Shown here: piece by piece, positions 35,536-43,026 of the stretch | Numbering within the stretch: the stretch's first letter is position 1 | Layout: each line of letters opens with the position of its first letter | Source of the DNA: an uncultured Pelagibacteraceae bacterium | Lineage (GTDB): Bacteria > Pseudomonadota > Alphaproteobacteria > Pelagibacterales > AG-422-B15 | Reading direction: 5' to 3' | DNA length: 64,000 bases | NCBI GenBank assembly: GCA_902518955.1 | Contig: CABYIR010000001.1 | Span: forward strand, 62,001 to 126,000 | Translations under genes and position numbers: made by a program | The notes under the pieces: model-generated | What the model was told of the DNA's origin: nothing | The model's input: only the letters and a program-made list of their open reading frames with translations | Database searches by the model: none

Positions 35536-36399
35536 ATGACAAAATTAAAGGGAAAAACATTATTTATTACAGGTGCTACTCGTGGAATTGGTTTTTCGAT
35601 TGCTAAAAGAGCAGCAATAGATGGCGCTAATATTGTAATTGCTGCTAAAACAACAGAGCCTCACCCTACTCTTCCTGGAACTATTTATACTGCTGCTGAT
35701 GAATTGAAAGAAGCTGGAGGCAATGCAATTGGAATAAAGACAGATATTCGTTTTGAAGAAGAAGTTAATGCGGCTGTTGAGCAGACAGTCAAAGAATTTG
35801 GTGGAATTGATATATGTGTGAATAATGCAAGTGCTATTAGCCCTACCCCTACACTTCAAACTGACATGAAGAGATATGATTTAATGCACAATATTAACAC
35901 CCGTGGTACTTTTCTGGTTTCAAAAATATGTATTCCGCATCTTAAGAAAGCTGAGAACCCGCATATTTTAAATTTAGGACCACCTTTGAATATGGAGAGT
36001 AATTGGTTCGCTCCCCATGTTGCTTACACAATGGCTAAATATGGAATGAGTATGTGTACATTGGGCATGTCCACAGAATTAAAATCTTCAGGAATTGCAG
36101 TCAATTCATTATGGCCTAGAACAATGATCAATACTTCAGCTGTTACAAATATTCTTGCGAAAAGCATGGAAGACAAGGGTTTGAGCAAGTGCAGAACTCC
36201 AGAAATTATGGGTGATGCTGCTTATATAATCTTAACTCAAGATTCAAAAAAGTTTACTGGAAACATGTGTGTTGATGATAGCACAATCATTAAATCTGGA
36301 AAAACTGACTTAAGTGAATACTTGGCTACACCTGACGCAGATCCTTTCCCTGACTTTTTTGTAAATAAAGATGACGGAAACGATATTGTTTTAGATTAA
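35536..36399 (+). CDS. Short-chain dehydrogenase (HSDL2-like SDR)
   Basis: The start is placed at 35536 because an AAGGAAAAT ribosome-binding site sits just upstream; a longer frame from 35497 would overlap the desaturase gene. The 287-residue product has the NAD(P) fingerprint ITGATRGIGFSIAKRAA, VNNASA, and catalytic YTMAKYGM. It lacks the usual Asn-rich short C-terminus and has a longer tail ending DIVLD, as in HSDL2-type proteins. It would oxidise or reduce a hydroxyl or carbonyl. It is 10 bases downstream of the desaturase-like gene, so the pair is probably cotranscribed. Confidence 0.88.
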   Translation: MTKLKGKTLFITGATRGIGFSIAKRAAIDGANIVIAAKTTEPHPTLPGTIYTAADELKEAGGNAIGIKTDIRFEEEVNAAVEQTVKEFGGIDICVNNASAISPTPTLQTDMKRYDLMHNINTRGTFLVSKICIPHLKKAENPHILNLGPPLNMESNWFAPHVAYTMAKYGMSMCTLGMSTELKSSGIAVNSLWPRTMINTSAVTNILAKSMEDKGLSKCRTPEIMGDAAYIILTQDSKKFTGNMCVDDSTIIKSGKTDLSEYLATPDADPFPDFFVNKDDGNDIVLD

Positions 36400-37025
36400 C
36401 GCCCTTTTGTTTTTCGATAAAAATATATCATTACAAAGTAATATATTGGCGTTGCAAGAACCCAAACAATTTGACCTTGAAATGTAACTTCACGACCAAA
36501 TATTGAGAATAATGATGGATTGAACCAAGGTCCTAAAGGCATAAGAGGTGCCCATGACAATCGTGCATCACCACCAACTTGATTATAGTATAACACAATT
36601 TCAACCCAAATATTTTGAATTAAAAACCACGATAACAATATAACAAAAGCAGGGAGTAGAAATTTTTCAAAAGGAGAATTATTATTTTTAAATATATAAG
36701 ATAAAAGAATAATACCAAACCACACAATTGATACATCACCTAAAGAATTTGTGATCCAATTAATTGAACTTGGAATAGCACAGCTTAACGCACCTGATCT
36801 TCTTAAATCAACAGCTTGTCCATCAAGCAGGCCAAAATTCAACCATATTTCCCATCCAAACATTGCAATGAAAAAAGATGAAATGATTGTATACGTGATC
36901 CACGATTTCATCATTCCTTTATAGGTGAGATAAGCAAAAAGAATAAACGGAGAAACGGAAACAGTATAAACGACTATTACTCTTCTCCATTCAATAGAAT
37001 CTAATCCGCAATCAAAAAGCCACAT
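36396..37025 (-). CDS. Multi-pass membrane protein of unknown function, 209 aa
   Basis: The product has about six hydrophobic segments: RVIVVYTVSVSPFILFAYL, WITYTIISSFFIAMFGWEI, VSIVWFGIILLSYIF, FEKFLLPAFVILLSWFLI, and a last span (VLATPIYYFVMIYFY). Loops contain GGDARLSWAPLMPLGPW. I do not recognise the family. It converges on the SDR gene with a 3-base overlap of the stop codons. It follows a small secreted gene by 13 bases on the same strand. Confidence 0.7.
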   Translation of the reverse strand: MWLFDCGLDSIEWRRVIVVYTVSVSPFILFAYLTYKGMMKSWITYTIISSFFIAMFGWEIWLNFGLLDGQAVDLRRSGALSCAIPSSINWITNSLGDVSIVWFGIILLSYIFKNNNSPFEKFLLPAFVILLSWFLIQNIWVEIVLYYNQVGGDARLSWAPLMPLGPWFNPSLFSIFGREVTFQGQIVWVLATPIYYFVMIYFYRKTKGR

Positions 37026-37038
37026 AACTATTACAAGA

Positions 37039-37386
37039 TTAATTTAGTTTATCTAGATAGCACCCTTTTTTTCCATTGAAAATGGATTGTACTGCTCTAT
37101 CTTCAACAGATACTGATACTACAAGCGTCTCAGCATCAATATCAACTTTCATAACATTTACAGCATTTGCAAGATTGGGGTCTTCTAAAACTTGTTCCAT
37201 AAAATTATTTAGTGAATCACTACAATGATCTGGATTTAACTTTGATACAAATACACAAGTGCAATAATGCTTAGAAACAGCTCCAATAAAAATGCCAGTC
37301 TCGTCAGAAAATGCATTGTTTATTGGAAAAATTAATATCGATATTAATAAAAATAGAATATATTGTGTTTTTTTTAGGGACTTCAT
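37039..37386 (-). CDS. Secreted Cys-containing protein, 115 aa
   Basis: The product has a signal peptide (about 1-27, FPINNAFS) and a domain with a distinctive Cys pattern: HYCTCVFVSKLNPDHC, then a final KKGCYLDKLN. The VSVEDRAVQSIFNG segment precedes the last Cys. It is plausibly disulfide-bonded and periplasmic. It is divergent from the penicillin-binding-like hydrolase gene with a single base between the two start codons. I have the impression that this Cys domain accompanies such hydrolases elsewhere, but I cannot verify it. Function unknown. Confidence 0.7.
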   Translation of the reverse strand: MKSLKKTQYILFLLISILIFPINNAFSDETGIFIGAVSKHYCTCVFVSKLNPDHCSDSLNNFMEQVLEDPNLANAVNVMKVDIDAETLVVSVSVEDRAVQSIFNGKKGCYLDKLN

Positions 37387-37387
37387 A

Positions 37388-38488
37388 ATGAAAATTATAA
37401 TTTCAACATTACTAATGTTTTTTTATTTAATGGTCAATGTTTTAGCATTATCGCCACAAAAAAAACATGACCCAAATGTGAATTGGCCAACAAACGAATG
37501 GACAATAAACACTGAAAACTTTATTGGAAATTCAAATTTTAACAATAAAATCGAAAAATTATTTTCAAGTGACTCATATGGTATGTACGGAAAAACGAAC
37601 TCTCTTTTAATAATTCAAAATGGAGAGATTATTTTTGAAAGATATAATGAAAGTATAAAAAGTGATACGAAGCTAGTGTCTTGGTCGATGGCAAAAAGTT
37701 ATACTGCAGCAATTACCGGAATCATGTTGGACAAAGGTTATATTTCGAGTGTAGATGAAAAAAATTTGCTACCTAATTGGAACGATCTAAGAAAAGAAAT
37801 TACAATTGACCATCTACTGAATATGAAACCTGGTCTCGAATTTATTGAGGAATACACAATTGAAGGTAGATCTGATACTGCAGAAATGTTATTTGATGAA
37901 GGAATGTTAGATCAAGCAAAATTTGCAGCTAATTATCCTCTAATAAAACTTCCCGGTACTTTTTATAACTACTCAACTGGTACCACAAATATACTTAGCT
38001 ATATTCTTAAGAATAAACTTAATGAGAATGGATTAGATTATTTCAATTTCATTAACCAAAGTCTGCTGCGCCCACTTGGATTAAAAAACACTACTTTAGA
38101 GTTCGATAAATCAGGGACTTTTATTGGTGGATCATCTATTTATGCTTCTACGCGAGACTATGCAAAATTTGGCTATCTATATTTAAGAGATGGAGTTTGG
38201 GACAACGAACAAATAATTTCAAAAAAATGGATCGATAAAACACGAATTCCATCAAAACATACATATAATATGTATAGCAACAAATTTTGGCACGTGAATA
38301 AACATAGGAAAAATTCATTTAATTTTCCTGAAGATACTTACTACTGCGCTGGCTTTGGTGGACAATATATTATGATAATTCCTTCAAAAGACATAGTTTT
38401 AGTAAGACTTGGAGAAACATACAATACGTCAACTGATGATTTATTATCCTTCTTAGGTGAAATTGTTGTTGAAGTACCATCTAACTAA
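37388..38488 (+). CDS. Beta-lactamase family (class C-like) serine hydrolase
   Basis: The 366-residue product starts at the ATG at 37388, which opens a signal peptide (MKIIISTLLMFFYLMVNVLA). A longer frame from 37292 lacks one. Motifs are the SxxK pair SMAKSYTAAITGIM and the YxN-type FYNYSTGTTN. The rest follows the class C/6-aminohexanoate-dimer-hydrolase family. This is a periplasmic serine hydrolase; esterase, peptidase or amidase activity is possible, and antibiotic resistance should not be assumed. Confidence 0.88.
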   Translation: MKIIISTLLMFFYLMVNVLALSPQKKHDPNVNWPTNEWTINTENFIGNSNFNNKIEKLFSSDSYGMYGKTNSLLIIQNGEIIFERYNESIKSDTKLVSWSMAKSYTAAITGIMLDKGYISSVDEKNLLPNWNDLRKEITIDHLLNMKPGLEFIEEYTIEGRSDTAEMLFDEGMLDQAKFAANYPLIKLPGTFYNYSTGTTNILSYILKNKLNENGLDYFNFINQSLLRPLGLKNTTLEFDKSGTFIGGSSIYASTRDYAKFGYLYLRDGVWDNEQIISKKWIDKTRIPSKHTYNMYSNKFWHVNKHRKNSFNFPEDTYYCAGFGGQYIMIIPSKDIVLVRLGETYNTSTDDLLSFLGEIVVEVPSN

Positions 38489-38546
38489 TAATGACAAATA
38501 TAAGGGCTGGATACAATTTATAATATCCACTATCGATTAATGAGTT

Positions 38547-38574
38547 TTGATTAGTAGCCAGTCAAATTTATATT
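38547..38574 (+). promoter_or_regulatory. Weak candidate promoter upstream of the methyltransferase gene
   Basis: TTGATT (38547-38552) and TATATT (38569-38574) are spaced 16 bases apart within the 151-base gap before the methyltransferase gene. The region is AT-rich, so chance matches are common. I see no other structure in the gap. Confidence 0.25.
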
Positions 38575-38639
38575 TTTATTCGACATATTTTCTAATTTTG
38601 AGTGTTTTAATTTTTGCACATTATTGTTAACATAACTAC

Positions 38640-39737
38640 ATGTCAAACGATGTTAAATTCTTCGATAGCCGACAAAGATATTTATTATTTGTTACAACAA
38701 CTAATGAAAAAGCTATCATTTCAGAAAAACTATCGCATTTAATTGATGATCTCAAGCCATCAAAGCCTGCACTTAAAATCTTTGATGCCGGTGTTGGAGA
38801 TGGTGCCGTTCTTATGAACGTTCTTCGTATTTGTCATCAAAAGTTTCCAACTACTCCAATTTACGTTTCTTGTAAGGATGTCAGTATGGAGGATGCTAGA
38901 TTAACAATTGAGAAGTTGGCAGATAGACTTGTAGAACATCCAAATATGGTATTTGTAATTTCTAATCTTCATTATTCTGAGGCAGGTCATTTAAGATCTA
39001 AAAATGATGAAAAACAGAAAAGAATGAATTGGAACGAAGTTGCTCTTGAAGGAAATTCATCATACAGATTTTATGAACAATTAAGAAAATTAGGTCCTAT
39101 ACTTAAAGAAAGTTGGAGAGTCGAAGAAAATAAGTTTGGCAATACAACTTATGAAAATCCATCAGTTATGGTTATTTACAGAAAAGATCATGAGTATGCT
39201 CTAGATCAAATAATTCCTTCAATTAATAGTTCTTTTAATGAGTTTGATTTAGTTATGGTATCACAAGCATATCGATCTAGAGCAACAGTTGAAAAAAAAG
39301 TTAACCTTGTTGTTAAGCCAATGATTGATTTAATTGCAAAAAATGGAAAATTAGCAATATTTCACTCTTGCGGCGATGATCCAGGGCTAGAAGCGATCAC
39401 TAAATTATGGCCTGAAGAAAATCCTTTTCCAAATAAGGGAGAAGATATGATACAGCATTTAAAACAAAGTTATATTAATGACTCTTCTCTTACTTTCAAA
39501 AAACCTGAAGTTTTTAAATATAAACTTCGTTCTCAACCAAATGAAATTAATAGTGGGATTGCAACATCTTTGGTTTTTTCCGCATGGAACGCGTGCACAT
39601 ATGTAGCTCAAATGAGTGATCAAATGGTAAAGGAAAAAGAAGCTGATCAAACTTATGTCAAGTGTGTTGAAGATATCATTCGTGAAAATGATGGACTTTG
39701 GTTCAATGATGAATTATTAGTAATTGAAAGAAACTGA
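38640..39737 (+). CDS. SAM-dependent methyltransferase-like protein, 365 aa
   Basis: The N-terminal region has a glycine-rich SAM motif (KIFDAGVGDGAVLMNVL), an acidic strand-2 region (YVSCKDVSMED), and a post-motif strand (FVISNLHYSE). An inserted middle region is followed by FDLVMVSQAYRSRATV and NGKLAIFHSCGDDPG, consistent with the late strands of a Rossmann methyltransferase. Many marine bacteria carry homologs of unknown target. The exact substrate cannot be read. Its TGA overlaps the start of a 34-residue membrane protein gene (TGATG). Confidence 0.75.
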   Translation: MSNDVKFFDSRQRYLLFVTTTNEKAIISEKLSHLIDDLKPSKPALKIFDAGVGDGAVLMNVLRICHQKFPTTPIYVSCKDVSMEDARLTIEKLADRLVEHPNMVFVISNLHYSEAGHLRSKNDEKQKRMNWNEVALEGNSSYRFYEQLRKLGPILKESWRVEENKFGNTTYENPSVMVIYRKDHEYALDQIIPSINSSFNEFDLVMVSQAYRSRATVEKKVNLVVKPMIDLIAKNGKLAIFHSCGDDPGLEAITKLWPEENPFPNKGEDMIQHLKQSYINDSSLTFKKPEVFKYKLRSQPNEINSGIATSLVFSAWNACTYVAQMSDQMVKEKEADQTYVKCVEDIIRENDGLWFNDELLVIERN

Positions 39738-39841
39738 TGCTTAAAAAAATATTAGATTTTGTTGGTGGTCAAGTAGCGTTGGCATATATTGTGGCATTTT
39801 CAATTCTTTTCATCTCAATGATATATATAGGCTTTTTCTAA
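39737..39841 (+). CDS. Very small membrane protein, 34 aa
   Basis: The ATG at 39737 shares its A with the methyltransferase TGA (TGATG). The frame encodes a basic start (MLKKILDFVGGQ) and one hydrophobic helix (VALAYIVAFSILFISMIYIG) ending FF. The overlap implies coupled translation and argues for a real gene, possibly a membrane tether or partner of the methyltransferase. No family is recognised. Confidence 0.5.
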   Translation: MLKKILDFVGGQVALAYIVAFSILFISMIYIGFF

Positions 39842-39848
39842 ACCTCTT

Positions 39849-40184
39849 TTAATTTTCAACTCCAAAAACATTTACAATTATCACGCCTGCAATAATCAAA
39901 ATTAGTCCAATCGAAGTATATAAATTTGGGATTTGAGCAAATTTAAATATACCGACCAATGATGTTGCTAATATGCACAAACCCGCAAAAGATGCATAGG
40001 TCACTCCTATTGGAACAGTTTTCATTACATTTGATAAGCCATACATGCATAAAATTATAGTAATTGCACTTAACAAAGATGGAAGGACTAAAGAAAATCC
40101 CTCTGCAGATTTAGCAAAACTATTAGAAGCGGTTCCAAACAATACAGCTAATAACAAAAAAAAATATGGCAAAAAAGCTTTCAT
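39849..40184 (-). CDS. Small multidrug resistance (SMR)-like membrane protein
   Basis: The 111-residue product has four hydrophobic helices and SMR landmarks: FGTASNSFAKSAEGF in helix 1-loop, VPIGVTYASFAGLCILATSL in helix 3, and IGLILIIAGVIIVNVFG in helix 4. The essential helix-1 acidic residue of EmrE-type exporters (Glu14) appears to be replaced by a hydrophobic residue (LLAVLFGT for LAEVIGT). It may not be a proton-coupled drug exporter. It converges on the 34-residue gene and starts 8 bases after the GFA gene stop. Confidence 0.8.
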   Translation of the reverse strand: MKAFLPYFFLLLAVLFGTASNSFAKSAEGFSLVLPSLLSAITIILCMYGLSNVMKTVPIGVTYASFAGLCILATSLVGIFKFAQIPNLYTSIGLILIIAGVIIVNVFGVEN

Positions 40185-40191
40185 TAAAAAA

Positions 40192-40659
40192 CTAGCTATT
40201 CCTCTCTTTTAATCTCAAGATACTTTTTTTTGGCCAGATTTTTTCTCTATCATACATCTTATCAAAACAATTTTTTAAACCTTCTAAATTAATCCAAGGG
40301 TCCTTGTCTTTCACAAAAATATGTGCTTCAGGTGGGAATCGATTGTGATCATTAAGAGTTTTTGTTCTTAGAGCTACCCGCTTTTCAGGTTCAGCAATTT
40401 TGTATCTACAATAAATATAAACACCACATTTAGTGCAAAAAAAGGCTTTTTGCCCGGCTCCACTGCCCGTAGGTAAATCAGTTGAATCTACTTCACCATC
40501 TATGGACAGGTCATCTTCATGGATCATTGAATGTATAACATATGATGAGCCCGTTGATTTTTTGCAATCTTTACAATGGCAGGCCTGGGTAAAATAAGGC
40601 TTTGATGAAATTGAATAGTTTACTTGGCCACATGCACAACTTCCTTTATAAATTTTCAT
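40192..40659 (-). CDS. GFA (glutathione-dependent formaldehyde-activating-like) zinc protein
   Basis: The product shows the GFA zinc-ligand pattern: GSCACGQVNYS, CHCKDCKKSTGSSYV and FFCTKCGVYIYCR. It is about 155 residues, of a zinc-only fold whose members include S-hydroxymethylglutathione synthases and many of unknown role. I chose the ATG at 40659, which overlaps the pilin stop by four bases (ATGA), over an in-frame ATG at 40668. It is probably cotranslated with the pilin gene, an odd pairing. Confidence 0.88.
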   Translation of the reverse strand: MKIYKGSCACGQVNYSISSKPYFTQACHCKDCKKSTGSSYVIHSMIHEDDLSIDGEVDSTDLPTGSGAGQKAFFCTKCGVYIYCRYKIAEPEKRVALRTKTLNDHNRFPPEAHIFVKDKDPWINLEGLKNCFDKMYDREKIWPKKSILRLKERNS

Positions 40660-41156
40660 AAACACCATCCTTCCTTTGCTATTAATGTAGGCTTATAATC
40701 ACTTTTGACGTGAGTCTTAACCCATAAAGCTATTTGTTTCTTAGATGAAGTATTTGAACAAACTGTTTCGTCAAATCTCATTCTACCATTTGAATCATAT
40801 CTTCCATTACGGCCGGCGTAGACTGGGGTAACAGTATTGTCATATGCGTTCTTGAATCCTTGCTCTTTAAAATATTTTATAAATTGAGCATTAAGTGAGT
40901 TTATTCCACCTGCATTATTTGTAACGTCGCAATTAATAGCTGTAGTAGAATTTAATTCTAGCCTTCCCCCACCTTGAACATCACACAACTTAAGAGAATT
41001 TTTAATAAATTGAACAGCTCGTTCATGCTGACTAATTGTTACTGCTCTTTTAGAATTTTCTATATACCCATTAAATGCAACTGTTCCAATAGCCGCCATT
41101 ATTCCTAATATAGCAACAACAACTAAAAGTTCGATTAAAGAAAATCCCATATTCAT
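40656..41156 (-). CDS. Type IV pilin-like protein, lone
   Basis: The 166-residue product opens with a short leader and the prepilin signature MNMGFSLIELLVVVAILGIM, whose Gly-Phe is the processing site and whose following Glu is the usual fifth residue. A soluble domain with several Cys (SLKLCDVQG, AINCDVT, DETVCSN, EGWCL) follows, with DxGG-type turns. No other pilus gene is in the window, so assembly would need distant genes, or it serves a pseudopilus. It overlaps the GFA gene at its 3-prime end. Confidence 0.88.
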   Translation of the reverse strand: MNMGFSLIELLVVVAILGIMAAIGTVAFNGYIENSKRAVTISQHERAVQFIKNSLKLCDVQGGGRLELNSTTAINCDVTNNAGGINSLNAQFIKYFKEQGFKNAYDNTVTPVYAGRNGRYDSNGRMRFDETVCSNTSSKKQIALWVKTHVKSDYKPTLIAKEGWCL

Positions 41157-41221
41157 AAATAAATCTTACATCAAGAAATCTGTTGACGATAGCAGTATGA
41201 ACTATTAATCAATGAAAATTA

Positions 41222-41297
41222 TGGTGAGCCCGCTGAGGTTCGAACTCAGGACAACTCCCTTAAAAGGGGAGTGCTCTACCAGCTGAGCTACGGGCTC
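41222..41297 (-). tRNA. tRNA-Lys (anticodon TTT)
   Basis: Read on the minus strand, a 7-bp acceptor stem (GAGCCCG with CGGGCTC) encloses a D arm with GCTCAGCTGGTAGAGC. The anticodon stem is CTCCC/GGGAG with a 7-base loop CTTTTAA, giving anticodon TTT. The T arm contains GTTCGAAC. The discriminator base is A, and CCA is encoded in the DNA (41222-41224). The length is 76 bases including CCA. It is a full cloverleaf and the only tRNA in the window. Confidence 0.96.
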
Positions 41298-41362
41298 TTA
41301 AAAGTGTAATATATATACAAATTTATCTTAAAGTATACTTCTAAAAACCAATTTCAATAGAT

Positions 41363-41695
41363 TTAGACACTAAAAGATTCACCACAACCACATCGTTCAG
41401 TTTCATTAGGATTCATAAATACAAAACCAGATTTGAATTTATCACTTTTAAAGTCCATTGTAGATCCTAATAAAAACATTATTGCCGCTGGATCAATAAA
41501 AATTTTTAAATCATTATATTCAATAAGTTCATCTTTTGGATCAGCATTTTCAACATAGGTCATTTCGTAGGAATACCCGGCGCAACCACCTTCAGAAACA
41601 GCGATTCTGACACCAATCTTATCTTTTTCTGTTTCAGATAAAATTTCTTTTATTCTTATCATTGCATCTTGAGTAAGTGATAATACTTGTGTCAT
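41363..41695 (-). CDS. sufA: A-type Fe-S carrier protein (SufA/HesB family)
   Basis: The 110-residue product starts at the ATG at 41695 (MTQVLSL). A longer frame from 41764 would overlap sufT by 69 bases. It carries the A-type cysteines: SEGGCAGYSY and the C-terminal ERCGCGES. The role is to take Fe-S clusters from the scaffold to apoproteins. It is the last gene of the suf operon, 2 bases after sufT. It could equally be called ErpA-like. Confidence 0.93.
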   Translation of the reverse strand: MTQVLSLTQDAMIRIKEILSETEKDKIGVRIAVSEGGCAGYSYEMTYVENADPKDELIEYNDLKIFIDPAAIMFLLGSTMDFKSDKFKSGFVFMNPNETERCGCGESFSV

Positions 41696-41697
41696 AT

Positions 41698-42006
41698 TTA
41701 CATCATATCCAATTCTAATCTTGCTACATCTGACATTCTGGACATATCCCATGGAGGATCCCAAACTAAATCCACCTTCACATCTTTTACCTCTTTTACA
41801 GACTTAACAGCATTACTCACATTGATCGGCAATTCCTCGGCAACAGGACAATTTGGAGAAGTCAATGTCATATCTATTAAGACGTTATTGTCCGGAGTGA
41901 CCTCACATTTATAAATAAGACCAAGTTCGTAAATATCAACAGGAATCTCAGGGTCAAATACTGTTTTGAGAGCATTTATAATCTTTTGATCAATCTCATT
42001 AGTCAT
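41698..42006 (-). CDS. sufT: SufT (DUF59/MIP18 family) Fe-S assembly factor
   Basis: The 102-residue product shows the DUF59 pattern: IINALKTVFDPEIPVDIYELGLIY, then TLTSPNCPVAEELP with a conserved Cys, and VDLVWDPPWDMSRMS. Family members help mature Fe-S proteins. It overlaps msrB by 8 bases and precedes sufA by 2, consistent with operon-coupled expression. Confidence 0.93.
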   Translation of the reverse strand: MTNEIDQKIINALKTVFDPEIPVDIYELGLIYKCEVTPDNNVLIDMTLTSPNCPVAEELPINVSNAVKSVKEVKDVKVDLVWDPPWDMSRMSDVARLELDMM

Positions 42007-42589
42007 TTTTTTTTAACAGTTTAACAAAATCTCCATACCCTTTATCATTCATTTCATCAATATGAATAAATTTTAAGGAAGCAGAATTAATACAATATCG
42101 AAGACCTGTTTCAGTTGGGCCATCATCAAATAAATGTCCTAAATGACTATCCGCGTACTGACTTCGAACTTCAATTCTTTTCATAAAAAAAGAGTTATCT
42201 TCTACCTCAATTATTTCAATACCTTCAATTGGCTTATCAAAGCTTGGCCAGCCTGTGCCAGAGTCAAATTTATCTACTGATGCAAACAAGGGCTCTCCAG
42301 ATATAACATCCACATAAATACCTAATTCTTTATGATCCCAATATTCATTAGCAAATGGTTTTTCAGTGCCATCTTTTAAAGCAACTCTTTTTTGCTCATA
42401 TGTTAGTGACGCAATTGCTTCAGCTCTATCTTCTGGAGTTAATGAACACCAAAAAGGGCTATCTATAATTTCAACTTTTGACATATCGTATTCCTCTAAA
42501 TTTACATCGGCAAAAGATCCTTTGCCATAAATAAGTTGCAAAACTATAAATATTAAAAGTAGTGCAAGATATACTGGATATAATCTCAT
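41999..42589 (-). CDS. msrB: Peptide-methionine (R)-S-oxide reductase, membrane-anchored
   Basis: The 196-residue product has an N-terminal signal-anchor (VYLALLLIFIVLQLIYG), then the MsrB core: SFDSGTGWPSF-type and GLRYCINSASL with catalytic Cys166. The zinc-binding CxxC pair found in many MsrBs is absent (YVDVISGEPLF); the only other Cys is Cys48. It is probably periplasmic or membrane-tethered and repairs oxidised methionine. Location inside the suf operon ties it to oxidative-stress control. The gene overlaps sufT by 8 bases. Confidence 0.92.
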   Translation of the reverse strand: MRLYPVYLALLLIFIVLQLIYGKGSFADVNLEEYDMSKVEIIDSPFWCSLTPEDRAEAIASLTYEQKRVALKDGTEKPFANEYWDHKELGIYVDVISGEPLFASVDKFDSGTGWPSFDKPIEGIEIIEVEDNSFFMKRIEVRSQYADSHLGHLFDDGPTETGLRYCINSASLKFIHIDEMNDKGYGDFVKLLKKND

Positions 42590-42591
42590 TT

Positions 42592-43026
42592 TTAACTTTT
42601 TAAAGCAGATTTAAAGGCATGCCATGCCATCGTTGCACACTTAACTCTCATTGGAAAACCTCCAACACCCTTTAGGGCATATAGCGAGTCCTCTTCATTT
42701 AATACTTTGAGATCCTCACTCGACCCTGATACTAAGTTAGTGAAATCACTAAAAATCTCTTCAGCAATATCAATTTTTTTTCCTTTTAGTTTTTCGGTCA
42801 TTAATGATGCTGAGGCAAGAGATATCGCGCACCCTTCTCCGGTAAACTTTATATCTTCTATGACATCTTCGTTATTAATGTAAAAAGTTAATTTTAAATT
42901 ATCTCCACATAATGGATTATGTCCATCTGCACTTTTATTATGTGGATCACATTCACCAAAATTCCTAGGAGACTGACCATGATCAAGTATGATCTCCTGA
43001 TACAATTCTTTTATTAAATCATTCAT
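42592..43026 (-). CDS. sufU: SufU/IscU-type Fe-S scaffold protein
   Basis: The 144-residue product has the SufU signature: ELYQEIILDHGQSPRNFG, HNPLCGDNLKLTF (with Cys and Asp ligands), GEGCAISLASASLM, and a last Cys in RVKCATMAWHAF. It serves as a cluster scaffold or sulfur acceptor for SufS. It overlaps the sufS stop by 4 bases and precedes msrB by 2. In this SUF operon it occupies the place that sufE takes in enterics. Confidence 0.92.
   Translation of the reverse strand: MNDLIKELYQEIILDHGQSPRNFGECDPHNKSADGHNPLCGDNLKLTFYINNEDVIEDIKFTGEGCAISLASASLMTEKLKGKKIDIAEEIFSDFTNLVSGSSEDLKVLNEEDSLYALKGVGGFPMRVKCATMAWHAFKSALKS

Noticed and set aside
35560-35859. 99-residue Cys/Ser-rich minus-strand frame inside the SDR gene
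   Set aside because: It is antisense to the conserved NAD-binding region; composition is an artefact of the reverse frame.
37292-37387. Extended start for the beta-lactamase-like hydrolase
   Set aside because: It would remove the signal peptide from the N-terminus and run through the divergent gene's signal peptide.
41696-41764. Extended start for the SufA-like protein
   Set aside because: It overlaps most of the 3-prime end of sufT and adds residues absent from the A-type family.
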